Origin: JANQRV01 sp964533785
Lineage (GTDB): Bacteria; Bacteroidota; Bacteroidia; Chitinophagales; Saprospiraceae
DNA: 34,211 nucleotides
Reading direction: 5' to 3'
Assembly (NCBI GenBank): GCA_964533785.1
Contig: CAZHNG010000023.1
Location: 1-34,211 of the forward strand
Shown here one piece after another: positions 8,298 through 16,648 of the stretch. Under the pieces are notes generated by a model. The model was not told the DNA's origin. It worked only from the letters and a program-made list of their open reading frames with translations, and made no database searches. The stretch's first letter is position 1, and every line of letters starts with the position of its first letter. Both the position numbers and the translations under genes were made by a program.

Positions 8298-9392
8298 TTA
8301 ATTTCCTAACATACTTTCAATGATGGGGCCTACTTCTTCCTGGTTAGAATAATCATAACCTAAGAAAGCAGCCACGGTTTTAGCGACTTGATTTTGCCAG
8401 AGTTGGCCCGACGTTTTTACCTCACCAAGCGGGGCAGTATCCGGTCCAATGACTGCAAACCAGATGGCATTGGAACCTTCGAAGGTTTTGCCGTGGCTTT
8501 TCCATTCACTTTTAGGAGAATCTCCTCTTCCATGATCGGTGGTAATGAGCAGGGTCGTTTTACCGGCGTAAAAAAGGTCGGACTGAATGTATTGCCATAA
8601 TTCCCGGATCATTTGATCAGTTTGGTAGGCGGATTTGAGGTAGTGGTCATAGCGCCCATCGTGTGCGAAATCGTCGGTTTCACCGTAAGAGATGTAAACG
8701 AGTTTTGGGTGTTTCTTTTTGATGTGCTCCAGGGCAAAGTGGTGAGTAAAGGCGTCTAATCTAACGGTTGCCCAGGGGCTGGGAATCCGTTTTTGCAGTT
8801 GGTTCAGGAATAATTCCCTGTCGGTAAGATCGAAACCTTGAGCTGGCTCGAAACCTGCATTAACCGGAATACCGCTCCGTTTTTCATTAATGATGTAGGG
8901 AAAAACATCCCAGGAACCAAAAGCTGCCACTCTACCGTTAAATTCGGGTTTGTTGTTAAACCATTCCAATACCGTAATATTAGGATTCCAAACCTTGTTG
9001 TTGGAATTAATGGCAGGATCAGAAAACCCGGTTAAGATCTCGTTGTAACCGGGGTAGGAAAACCAGAAGAAGTTGGTAAGGTCGACTTTATTGCCGTGCC
9101 GGCGATTACCGTACAGTTGACCTTGACGGCCAATAGTCTTCCAAAAGAAAGGCATGAGTTTAACTCTTTTCTCGCTAATGGTTTCGGCCCCGAATAACTG
9201 TTGGAGCTCAGCGGTATCTTTTACGTACTCATTATCATTCATGAGACTGTCTATGCCACCTTGGTACAATTCTTGCCAGCGCAAGCCGTCTAGGGTGATC
9301 AGGAATACGTTTTCTGTCTTTGGGGTTTGAGCTTGCATGGCGCAAAATCCTATGACTGTTATTAGGGAGGCGAAGATATTTTTCGGTGTCAT
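8298..9392 (-). CDS. Exported alkaline-phosphatase-superfamily enzyme (phosphodiesterase/phosphatase-like)
   Basis: A 364-residue protein with an N-terminal signal peptide (about 1-22). The metal-site residues of the alkaline phosphatase superfamily are visible: Asp35 in LITLDGLRW, a likely nucleophile Ser112 in SYPGYNEILTG (nucleotide pyrophosphatase-like position), Asp240/His244 in GETDDFAH, Asp286-His287 in TTDHG, and His300. The arrangement suggests a periplasmic phosphodiesterase or phosphomonoesterase; the substrate is unknown. The neighbouring upstream gene on the same strand is another metallophosphatase, which suggests that the pair takes part in phosphate or phosphoester scavenging, an inference from context only. 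Confidence 0.85.
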   Translation of the reverse strand: MTPKNIFASLITVIGFCAMQAQTPKTENVFLITLDGLRWQELYQGGIDSLMNDNEYVKDTAELQQLFGAETISEKRVKLMPFFWKTIGRQGQLYGNRRHGNKVDLTNFFWFSYPGYNEILTGFSDPAINSNNKVWNPNITVLEWFNNKPEFNGRVAAFGSWDVFPYIINEKRSGIPVNAGFEPAQGFDLTDRELFLNQLQKRIPSPWATVRLDAFTHHFALEHIKKKHPKLVYISYGETDDFAHDGRYDHYLKSAYQTDQMIRELWQYIQSDLFYAGKTTLLITTDHGRGDSPKSEWKSHGKTFEGSNAIWFAVIGPDTAPLGEVKTSGQLWQNQVAKTVAAFLGYDYSNQEEVGPIIESMLGN

Positions 9393-9665
9393 ATAAAATT
9401 ATTTGTGTTTTAATTGAAAATTAAAATTTTTTGTGTTATATTTGAAACGTCTTTTGAATAAATTTTTCAGTACTGAATTTTCTCGTTGTTTGATGGAGCT
9501 TATCAAGAGCTCGTGCCTGCGACTAGAGTGGTGGTGGATAGGGCGGGCTGTTTTTACCCCACCCGTAATGTTTTAACAATAGTAATTATGCCGGCCGCCG
9601 CCAGCCGACGTTTTCTAAGGAAGCGGCCAAATCAATATGCACTTCAAATTGCTATTCTTCGTTTA
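9393..9665. other. Intergenic region with a GC-rich block and a plus-strand promoter-like motif
   Basis: This gap separates two minus-strand genes. Plus-strand positions 9413-9444 show ATTG, 20 nt, TATATTTG, a fair match to the Bacteroidota promoter, yet no convincing plus-strand gene follows. Positions about 9490-9615 are clearly richer in G and C than the A/T-rich flank. They contain GGGCGGG (9541-9547) facing CCCACCC (9558-9564), which pairs well only in minus-strand RNA (with one G-U). This may be a relic of a repeat element or an RNA structure; I cannot assign it. Confidence 0.35.
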
Positions 9666-11504
9666 TTATTTTCTAATTTGCATAAAATCCTTCATATTCC
9701 CCTCACTATCGTACATCCTCATTAAAACTTCTTCTCGCTGCACCGTAAAGGTAAAGTAATGATGACCACGGTAGGTTTTAGCAGAAAACCAGGAATGAGT
9801 GGGAGCAAAGTCTTCCAAGTTTCCACCGGCTCCACCCCCTTGGATATATATCACCCCATTTTTTTGATCAACCATATTTTCCAAAATTGGTAATGTTCGT
9901 TGGTAAGTATGTAAATGACCAAACAACACTACATCCACGCCGTATTTTTCGTAAAGAGGAACAATCTGCCTTACTTGCAAGTCACCCAAGTCAGATTTAC
10001 CTTTCCAGCTATCACCATAATCGTTTTCATCAGAAGAGTAGGGAGCGTGGTGGTGGCAGGCAACCTTCCACTGAGCAGTAGAGTTTTGAAGTGCCTTTTC
10101 TAACCATTGATATTGAAGACCACCCAGAGCAAATTCATCCCTTTCATTACTATTGAGCATGAAAAATTCAGCATTGCCGTATTGAAAAGAGTAGAAGCTT
10201 TCGGTTTCTGGTAACTTATGATAGCGTTTGTACCAATACAGGTCGCTTTCCCCGTTTCCTGGTACGGTAAAAAAAGGAATCCGGCTGGCCAGCGGGACTA
10301 CCCCCATAAAATATTCATGCGTCCATTCAAATTTATGTGGTTCTTGGCCACCATCGGTTAAATCACCGAGATTGATAACGAAATTTGGTCTTTCGTCCCA
10401 GATCAATCGGGCAACTTGGAAGTTGACGTGGGGGCGGGCTTCGGTGTCTCCAATAACGGCAAAAGTAAAAGGTAGATCTTGTTCCGGGGCAGTTGCAAAA
10501 GTCAATGTTCCGCTTTTGATGACTTCCTTTGTCGGATTTTCCACTTCTATTTCATAAAAATAGGGAGTGTCGGGTTTAAGATTGTCTAAAGTAATGGTGT
10601 GGATGTAATGCCCCGTTTCTGAATGGGGATTTACGTCCAATTTATTGTCGAAAGGCAATTGTTCGCCGTAATGAATAGTCGCCTTTGCTGCCGGGGTATT
10701 GGTTTCCCATGTGATATTAATGCTGTTTGGAGTCACGTAATGAAGGTAAGGACCTGCGGTAAAATGGAATAGATCGGGAAATAATGTTCCGGATTCAACC
10801 GAAGCCTGAAACGCATTAAGGTTAGTCTTAATCTCGGCTTCCGATAAAGCCTGATCGTACAAATTTAAGGCTTTCACCAGGTTGGCAATTTCCATGTACG
10901 GTTCATTATTCAGATAGCCGGATAGTTCCAACGCTAATTGAGCATCACCAAAAGCTCGTTCTGATAGTTCTACTTCGCCTTTTTGAATGCCATTGTAGTA
11001 CAATTTTGCAGTTTGGCCATCGTAAGTCGCAACGACGTGCAGCCAGTATTTTTTCCAACCACGGGTGATCTTAGACTCGATTAGTTTTAGTTCGGGGCTA
11101 TTTTTCTCTTTTAGTCCAAAGGTGATTTCATTGCCAAAGTAGCCTAATAACCAATCCGGGTTTTGGTAAGGATCTTTACTTCTTGCCGAAATTAATGCAC
11201 CGACTGGTTGGTTGACGTGGTTGACCATCCACAGTTCTACTGAAAATGATCCCGTAGGCAAAAGTTTGGGATCCAAGAAATTGAGAATACTTTGCGAAGG
11301 TTGTTGTCCCTTAAAAATAAGGGGGACATTGGCATTGTAAATTAATCCGAAATTAGAATTGGGAGCATTGATTCTTGGCCCGGGAATATTGGCAGCATTT
11401 CCTGGCAACTGATAATTAGGTTGGAAATGGAATTGTGCTAGAGGTTCTATTGATTGTGCTATTACCACAAAAGGAAAGCACAATACGAAAATGAAGTGTC
11501 GCAT
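9666..11504 (-). CDS. Exported LamG-domain / purple acid phosphatase-like metallophosphoesterase
   Basis: I chose the ATG at 11504 because it begins a good signal peptide, MRHFIFVLCFPFVVIAQ; an in-frame upstream ATG at 11555 would bury it. The 612-residue protein has a concanavalin/LamG-like domain (about 40-225) with the LWMVNHVN and KKYWLHVVATYDG strands, then a purple-acid-phosphatase N-terminal fibronectin III-like domain (PNSINITWETNTPAAKATIHYG). The calcineurin-like phosphoesterase domain follows: VIGDTE, NLGDLTDGG, PGNGE, ACHHHAPY and FGHLHTYQR. The usual GNHE is GNGE here, so one metal-loop histidine seems replaced. It is probably a periplasmic or surface phosphatase. There is no type IX sorting domain at its end. 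Confidence 0.88.
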   Translation of the reverse strand: MRHFIFVLCFPFVVIAQSIEPLAQFHFQPNYQLPGNAANIPGPRINAPNSNFGLIYNANVPLIFKGQQPSQSILNFLDPKLLPTGSFSVELWMVNHVNQPVGALISARSKDPYQNPDWLLGYFGNEITFGLKEKNSPELKLIESKITRGWKKYWLHVVATYDGQTAKLYYNGIQKGEVELSERAFGDAQLALELSGYLNNEPYMEIANLVKALNLYDQALSEAEIKTNLNAFQASVESGTLFPDLFHFTAGPYLHYVTPNSINITWETNTPAAKATIHYGEQLPFDNKLDVNPHSETGHYIHTITLDNLKPDTPYFYEIEVENPTKEVIKSGTLTFATAPEQDLPFTFAVIGDTEARPHVNFQVARLIWDERPNFVINLGDLTDGGQEPHKFEWTHEYFMGVVPLASRIPFFTVPGNGESDLYWYKRYHKLPETESFYSFQYGNAEFFMLNSNERDEFALGGLQYQWLEKALQNSTAQWKVACHHHAPYSSDENDYGDSWKGKSDLGDLQVRQIVPLYEKYGVDVVLFGHLHTYQRTLPILENMVDQKNGVIYIQGGGAGGNLEDFAPTHSWFSAKTYRGHHYFTFTVQREEVLMRMYDSEGNMKDFMQIRK

Positions 11505-11584
11505 TGGATGGTTAGTTATTAAATAATAGTACGTAAAGTGGCCCAAATAATTCAATACCCGTAGTCCCTGGAATTAAATAATTG

Positions 11585-13324
11585 TTATTTTTTGCTGTAT
11601 TTTACTTTTCCACCTACAATGGTCATCAAGACTTCTGTTTCCAGAATTTCAGCATCCTCACAATTGATCAAATCGTTTGAAAGCACTACGATATCCGCAA
11701 GCTTACCTACTTCTAAAGAACCTTTATCCTTTTCTTCAAAAGCGGAAAAGGCGCAGGCCAGGGTATAAGAATGGATAGCTTCCTCCCTGGTCATGCTTTG
11801 TTCGGGAAAGAATGCCATATCGGGATCGCTCCTTCTTCGTGTAACGGATGCATAATAACTTTCGATGGGATCCACATCCTCAACGGGAGCGTCTGTGCCG
11901 TTGGTTACAACTACGCCGGCATCAATTAGAGAGCGCCAGGGATAAGCTCCGTATTTGGCTCTTTCTTCTCCAAGTCTTTTTACAACGAAAGGAGCGTCAG
12001 AAGTACAATGAATTCCCTGCATAGAAGCAATAACTCCCATTTCCCTGAATCTCGGTATATCGGTAGTATCCAGGTGTTGTGCATGTTCAACCCGCCAGCG
12101 GTGATCTTCGCGCTCCGGATCGGTAGCAAAGGTTCTTTCGAAGATGTTTAATACTTCCCGGTTGGCCCTGTCTCCAATGGCGTGAACGCACAATTGAAGA
12201 TTTTTATCCCAGGCGAGTTGGGCAATTTCTTCTACCTCTTCCAGGGTGACCGTATTTTGGCCGTAAAAGTCTGTTTTATCATTGTAGGGGCGGAGTAGCC
12301 AGGCTCCAAAAGATCCCAGTGCTCCGTCTACCGCCGATTTGATGGCCTTGCAAGTGAAATAATGATCGCGGGCATCGGTAATAGGTAACATGTCGATTTT
12401 GGTATCGAAATATTGGCGGGTATCTTTAAATTCCTCCCGGTTGATATTGCGTAACATCACCCAAAGCCTGACATCTAATTCGCCTGCTTCCGCTAATTCG
12501 TTATACCATTGAATTTCCTGAAAAGAAGCCCCTGCATCCTGAAAAGACGTTACGCCTTTTTGTAAGCAATCCGCTTCCGCTAATGTTATACCTCGCAGCC
12601 ATTGGTTTTTTATTTCTTCTTCCGTTAGGCTATCCAGATAATTCTGGTAATATTGGCCGACAATGCGCTGTGCGGTTTCTTCAAACATGCCAATGGCTTC
12701 ACCGCTTGCATCCCGAACGATCTCACCACCTGCCGGGTTGGGTGTCTCTTTGGAAATGCCGGCCATCTGCATGGCTTTGGCATTGGCAAAAGAACCGTGA
12801 CCACTGGCATGACGTAGTAGGACGGGATTGTCGGGAGAAACAGCACTTAGTTCGTAATGATAGGGATAGCCCAACACATTCTGTTCTGGTTCTTCCATCC
12901 ATTTTTCCTGGTGCCAGCCTCTTCCGATGATCCATTCGCCGGGCTCGACTTCCTTTGCTTTTTCGGCAACGGCTGCTACGATTTCATCCCAACTTTTTGA
13001 TTTGAGAAAATTTAAATTCATCAGACTTTTGCCAAGGCCGGAAAAATGGCCATGGCCTTCGATAAAGCCGGGCATGGTAAATTGTCCTTCTAGATCAATT
13101 TCTTCTGTATTCGGCCCTTTGTACTTTTCAATTTCATCACTGCTTCCAATCGCTATAATGCGTTCTTCTTTCACCGCAATGGCTTCCGCACTGGAATTAT
13201 CTTCATCGACAGTATAAATGTTGCCGTTGATGAAGATCACGTCGGCTATTTCTTCTTCCGAAGTTCCACATGACCAAAACAAGGTGATCATCGTCAGCAG
13301 TACAATCAAATGTTGGTTTTTCAT
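11585..13324 (-). CDS. Amidohydrolase family lipoprotein (YtcJ/N-substituted formamide deformylase-like)
   Basis: The 579-residue protein starts with a lipoprotein signal peptide whose lipobox ends in FWSC, with Cys19 as the lipid attachment site, followed by acidic residues. The rest is a metal-dependent amidohydrolase of the YtcJ-like branch (Amidohydro_3): ADVIFINGNIYTVDE at the N-terminal beta-sandwich, the metal-binding GHGHF, HAIGDRAN, a VEHAQH strand, and the NGTDAPVEDVDP acid segment. It probably hydrolyses an amide or related C-N bond outside the cytoplasm; the substrate is unknown. It is on the same strand as, and 80 bp upstream of, the LamG/phosphoesterase gene. Confidence 0.9.
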   Translation of the reverse strand: MKNQHLIVLLTMITLFWSCGTSEEEIADVIFINGNIYTVDEDNSSAEAIAVKEERIIAIGSSDEIEKYKGPNTEEIDLEGQFTMPGFIEGHGHFSGLGKSLMNLNFLKSKSWDEIVAAVAEKAKEVEPGEWIIGRGWHQEKWMEEPEQNVLGYPYHYELSAVSPDNPVLLRHASGHGSFANAKAMQMAGISKETPNPAGGEIVRDASGEAIGMFEETAQRIVGQYYQNYLDSLTEEEIKNQWLRGITLAEADCLQKGVTSFQDAGASFQEIQWYNELAEAGELDVRLWVMLRNINREEFKDTRQYFDTKIDMLPITDARDHYFTCKAIKSAVDGALGSFGAWLLRPYNDKTDFYGQNTVTLEEVEEIAQLAWDKNLQLCVHAIGDRANREVLNIFERTFATDPEREDHRWRVEHAQHLDTTDIPRFREMGVIASMQGIHCTSDAPFVVKRLGEERAKYGAYPWRSLIDAGVVVTNGTDAPVEDVDPIESYYASVTRRRSDPDMAFFPEQSMTREEAIHSYTLACAFSAFEEKDKGSLEVGKLADIVVLSNDLINCEDAEILETEVLMTIVGGKVKYSKK

Positions 13325-13382
13325 ACTAATTTTAAATGTGAGCGTTTGACTTCCTGTAGTTTTTGTCTATTAATTGAAAGAA

Positions 13383-14366
13383 TTAATTAGACACAACGGC
13401 CAGTTTATTATCTGTGCTGAGAGCTAAGCGGGTGATGTTTCTAATACCAAAGTACTTCAGGTCGGCAATTTCTACCCAATCTTCATCCCGGTAGGGGTTG
13501 AATTTGAATAACCGGCTGCCTAATCCCATGATCAGGGTACCATCCCGCATGACTTCAAAATCTTCACTGCCGGGTAGTGTTTCAATAATTCGGGCCAGTG
13601 TTTCGTCTTCTGATTCATCATCAATATTCTCCTGATTTCTGCCATATCGGCTGCGACTACTGTATCGACTGCTATACCGGGAAGAGCTGGAACTACTATA
13701 ACTCAATTTCTTTTCCATGATCACCCAGTTGTTGTCAAAGTCATTTTTCTTAACAAAAGCGAGGTTGCCGTTGGATAGTTTTTTAAAACAACGGCCGACA
13801 TTGGTCGCAACTGGTTCCAGTTGGTCGGTATCTACATCGGCAACGGCCAGGTAGTTTGGATTATCTACCATGAAAACCGCTACTTTCTTACTATTGATCC
13901 ATAAATAGTAGCCGATGCCGTTTAAATATTTAAAGACGGGTTTACCGGGGCTGAGCCGGTCGATCGGGAATTGCCACAGCCTTTGTAAGGTATCTCTGCC
14001 GCTGATTTCCTGGCGAATCGCAGAAAACTGATAGCGAACCGGCATTAGTTGTGGTGAGAACTCTCCCTCAGGAGTATCGGTGACCCTGGTTCTCGTTTCG
14101 GTTCTCAGGTCGAGCAAATACAGATCGGTCTGGTTGCTGCCAGGGGCTTGAGAAGCTATGTATATTTTATTATTGTCAAAAAATTCCGGCTGATTGTTGT
14201 AGCCATTTTCATTGAAATAAGTCAACAATTGCGGATTGGTAAAAGAATAGGTCGTATCATTGATCCTATTCATTTTGAAAAGATATATGTTAGAAGGCTC
14301 AATTTGTGCAAAACACAATTGGGTCAAACTCGAAAAAGCGATCAAAAAGGCGATTTTCTTCATCAT
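13383..14366 (-). CDS. Exported beta-propeller-like protein with Ser/Arg/Tyr low-complexity insert
   Basis: A 327-residue protein with a signal peptide (residues 1-20, cut near CFAQ). The segments around residues 60-130 (IYIASQAPGSNQTDLYLLDLRTETRTRVTDTP in outline) look like TolB/WD40-type blades that report structured data. Residues 222-243 are a run of Ser, Tyr and Arg (SYSSSSSSRYSSRYSS and so on), followed by an acidic stretch, which looks like a disordered linker inserted between blades. No enzyme motif is seen. The minus strand upstream of the start shows a -7-like TATCTTTG (14394-14401). It is 58 bp upstream of the amidohydrolase lipoprotein gene and probably transcribed with it. The function is not known. 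Confidence 0.75.
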   Translation of the reverse strand: MMKKIAFLIAFSSLTQLCFAQIEPSNIYLFKMNRINDTTYSFTNPQLLTYFNENGYNNQPEFFDNNKIYIASQAPGSNQTDLYLLDLRTETRTRVTDTPEGEFSPQLMPVRYQFSAIRQEISGRDTLQRLWQFPIDRLSPGKPVFKYLNGIGYYLWINSKKVAVFMVDNPNYLAVADVDTDQLEPVATNVGRCFKKLSNGNLAFVKKNDFDNNWVIMEKKLSYSSSSSSRYSSRYSSRSRYGRNQENIDDESEDETLARIIETLPGSEDFEVMRDGTLIMGLGSRLFKFNPYRDEDWVEIADLKYFGIRNITRLALSTDNKLAVVSN

Positions 14367-14453
14367 AAAAATTTAAAAGGTTGATTTCTTTTTCAAAGAT
14401 ATAAAAAGTCGGGGAGTAGTGAGTTGTGGAAAGTAGACACGAAATTTCATTAG

Positions 14454-15191
14454 CTATGATACAAATTCTATTTGGTGGTCTTGCAAAATTGGCTTTAGGT
14501 TAAACCTTAGAAATAGTTGCACAACGGCAAGCACATCCTTTTCGCAATATTTTGCTATGCGGGGAAGGTCTTGCTCTTTCCAATATACTCTGCCTACTTC
14601 GCTGCCGTCGATATCATCTTTGGGGGAGGGGAACCCAAGTACGGCAGCCAGTAATTTGAGTGAAGTATAGTTTTTCCGGTCTCCGAACTTCCACATTTCC
14701 AGCGTGTCTACCAAATGAGTGGTTTCCCAGGGTTTTTTACCTGAAATCTGCAGCGTGTCCGGTAGCGGTAATTGATTAACGATGGCACGTCTGCAGATAT
14801 AAGGAATGTCAAATTCTTTGATGTTGTGGCCGCAAAAACCGTGTTTGTTGGGGTTGTTGAAGCTTTTTTTTACCAATACAAAAAAATCTTCCAGTAGTTT
14901 TTTTTCGTCGTCGCCGTAAAAGGATTTCAATCTAACCTGCCATTCCTTTTCACTGTTCTGGTGTAATAAGCCGACGGATATGCAAATGATTTTGCCGAAC
15001 TCCGCAAAGATTCCGGCTTTGTCTTCGTAAGTCTGCGCAGCAAGTTCATCTTCAATTTCTTCGTCGTATTTTTTTAAAATCGATTTGGTCTTATGCTTCC
15101 ACAATTCCTTAAATGGTTCTGATAAATCCTCGTATTGAGGATAACCGGAAACAGTTTCTATATCTAAAAAGAGGAGTTTCTTAATATTCAT
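14454..15191 (-). CDS. Predicted 3'-5' exonuclease, PolB-exonuclease-like (DnaQ superfamily)
   Basis: The 245-residue protein carries the three exonuclease motifs of the DEDDy class. ExoI is LFLDIETV with Asp10 and Glu12, ExoII is GHNIKEFDIPYICRR near residues 120-135, and ExoIII is YCEKDVLAVV with the Tyr and Asp of the YxxxD type. It belongs to the stand-alone family related to the exonuclease domain of DNA polymerase B. A role in DNA or RNA end trimming is likely, but the physiological substrate is unknown. No polymerase domain is attached and the length is normal for the family. Confidence 0.88.
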   Translation of the reverse strand: MNIKKLLFLDIETVSGYPQYEDLSEPFKELWKHKTKSILKKYDEEIEDELAAQTYEDKAGIFAEFGKIICISVGLLHQNSEKEWQVRLKSFYGDDEKKLLEDFFVLVKKSFNNPNKHGFCGHNIKEFDIPYICRRAIVNQLPLPDTLQISGKKPWETTHLVDTLEMWKFGDRKNYTSLKLLAAVLGFPSPKDDIDGSEVGRVYWKEQDLPRIAKYCEKDVLAVVQLFLRFNLKPILQDHQIEFVS

Positions 15192-15239
15192 TGTTTATTG
15201 ATTTAAGGTTGAAATCGCATTGGAAAAGGAATTACTAAG

Positions 15240-15399
15240 TACCGTGTAACATAAGTTTCTTGGTGTTTTGAACCACCGGATTTTTGCCCAAATCGAGGCG
15301 CGGCGGAGCCTCGGGGCCATAGCCCCGAAGGCGAGTACGTAACGAAGAGTTGGGCAAAAAGACGGCTTCAAAATGCTAATAAATTTATGTTACACGGTA
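15240..15399. mobile_element. MITE-like palindromic element with terminal inverted repeats
   Basis: A non-coding 160-bp element. Its ends are a perfect inverted repeat, TACCGTGTAACATAA at 15240-15254 and its complement at 15385-15399; counting the flanks the arms match at 20 of 21 positions (15238-15258 versus 15381-15401). CTAAG occurs directly outside both ends (15235-15239 and 15400-15404) and could be a target duplication. A second nested perfect inverted repeat, TTTTTGCCCAA/TTGGGCAAAAA, lies at 15281-15291 and 15350-15360. The centre holds two small GC-rich hairpins (GAGGC/GCCTC at 15295-15312 and CGGGGC/GCCCCG at 15312-15327). No transposase is encoded, so any mobility would depend on an enzyme elsewhere. 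An alternative reading is a REP/BIME-type structural repeat. Confidence 0.65.
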
Positions 15400-15511
15400 C
15401 TAAGCCCTAAAATATTTCAAAATTATCATTAAAAGTAAATTAAACAAATCCGTACAATTTTCTTAGGTCAACATCGTTAAAGGGGCAGTTCAACTAAAAA
15501 TATTTAAAGCA

Positions 15512-16543
15512 ATGAGCAATCCTAAACCAACTGCACCTAAAGGGGCAGGAAGTACTCCAAGTAAAAAGGATGATAATTCTAAACAACGAATAATTGCCAT
15601 TTCAGCAATCATTATTCTGGCTTTGTTAGCGATCAATATTTTTCTTTTTGTAAGCTACAATAACAGAGGTAAAGCCAATGAAACGCTAGCTACTAAACTA
15701 GATGAAGCTGAGCAATTAAAAGCTGATTTGAACGAACAATATGCAGCTGCCCGCGAAGAATTGGAAGAACTTCGTGGTACCAATGATGAATTAAATGCAC
15801 GTATTGATCAACAATTGGAAGAGCTAGAACAGCAAAAGAATAGGATCGAAACACTTTTAGGGAATAAAAGAAGTTTGGACCAGGCACGTCGTGAAATCAA
15901 GAATTTAACTGCCCAGGTGGATCAATATCTTGCAGAGATCAACCAATTGAAGGCCGAAAATCAGGAGTTAACAGAAAAAACGGTCAAGCTTTCTCTATCT
16001 AATGATAGTTTAAGTACGTCGCTGCAGAAAAGAGCTTCTGAAAACGAAGAATTGTTGACAGCCAAAGCGGCTTTGGTAAGTGAAAATGAGCAATTGGCCG
16101 AAGATCGCGCCCGCCTTTCCAGCAAAGTTAATATCGCTTCGGTTATTGAGATTGAAAATATTGAAGTAGATGGGATTAAAACCCGTAGAAGCGGCAAAGG
16201 AGTAACCAGAAAAAGAGCTAAGAATATTGACCATTTACAGATCTGCTTTACCACTACCTCCAACCAAGTAGCAGAACCCGGCCTGGAGGAATTTTTCGTC
16301 CGTATCGTTAACCCCTTAGGAGAAACTCTTGCTATTGATGCTATGGGCTCCGGGGTTTTTAATAATAAATCTACTGGGGATGCCATGCGGTTTACAAAAA
16401 TTAAGGAAATTGATTATGACCGCAAGTCCGGTAATTATTGTGTAAAATGGGCCCCTAGTAATCCTTTCCAGGAAGGTAATTACGACATAGAGATCTACAA
16501 CAAAGGGTACCTGGCAGGTTCTACGAGCTTTGAATTGAAATAA
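15512..16543 (+). CDS. Single-span membrane protein with long coiled coil and C-terminal globular domain
   Basis: The 343-residue protein has a disordered Pro/Lys/Ser-rich N-terminus (1-25), one membrane span (about 27-48, RIIAISAIIILALLAINIFL), a long heptad-rich coiled coil (about 58-205, many Leu/Glu/Gln/Lys) and a predicted beta-rich domain (about 212-343, with IENIEVDGIKTR, LQICFTTT, YDIEIYNKGYLAGSTSFELK). Similar proteins in Bacteroidota are often misnamed as chromosome partitioning proteins because of the coiled coil; no ATPase motif is present. The layout suggests a periplasmic domain on a stalk. It stands alone between the MITE-like element and a plus-strand terminator. Its role is unknown. 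Confidence 0.8.
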   Translation: MSNPKPTAPKGAGSTPSKKDDNSKQRIIAISAIIILALLAINIFLFVSYNNRGKANETLATKLDEAEQLKADLNEQYAAAREELEELRGTNDELNARIDQQLEELEQQKNRIETLLGNKRSLDQARREIKNLTAQVDQYLAEINQLKAENQELTEKTVKLSLSNDSLSTSLQKRASENEELLTAKAALVSENEQLAEDRARLSSKVNIASVIEIENIEVDGIKTRRSGKGVTRKRAKNIDHLQICFTTTSNQVAEPGLEEFFVRIVNPLGETLAIDAMGSGVFNNKSTGDAMRFTKIKEIDYDRKSGNYCVKWAPSNPFQEGNYDIEIYNKGYLAGSTSFELK

Positions 16544-16586
16544 AACCACAAAGATCAATAACAACAGCAACGAGATAACTACCACT

Positions 16587-16617
16587 AGCCGGAGCACTAA
16601 CCATGCTTCGGCTTTTG
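16587..16617 (+). terminator. Intrinsic terminator after the coiled-coil protein gene
   Basis: AGCCGGAGCA (16587-16596) pairs with TGCTTCGGCT (16604-16613), ten pairs with one G-U and a 7-nt loop, followed by a short T-run (16613-16616). An outer complementarity, AACCACAAAG (16544-16553) with CTTTTGTGGTT (16612-16622), could extend it. It lies 43 bp after the plus-strand stop codon. Confidence 0.65.
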
Positions 16618-16648
16618 TGGTTCTATGAAGAGAATGCGAAATTAAAAC

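Noticed and set aside
9486..9725. A 79-residue plus-strand frame following a promoter-like motif
   Set aside because: It begins with TTG, overlaps the end of the phosphoesterase gene in antisense and has no recognisable protein features.
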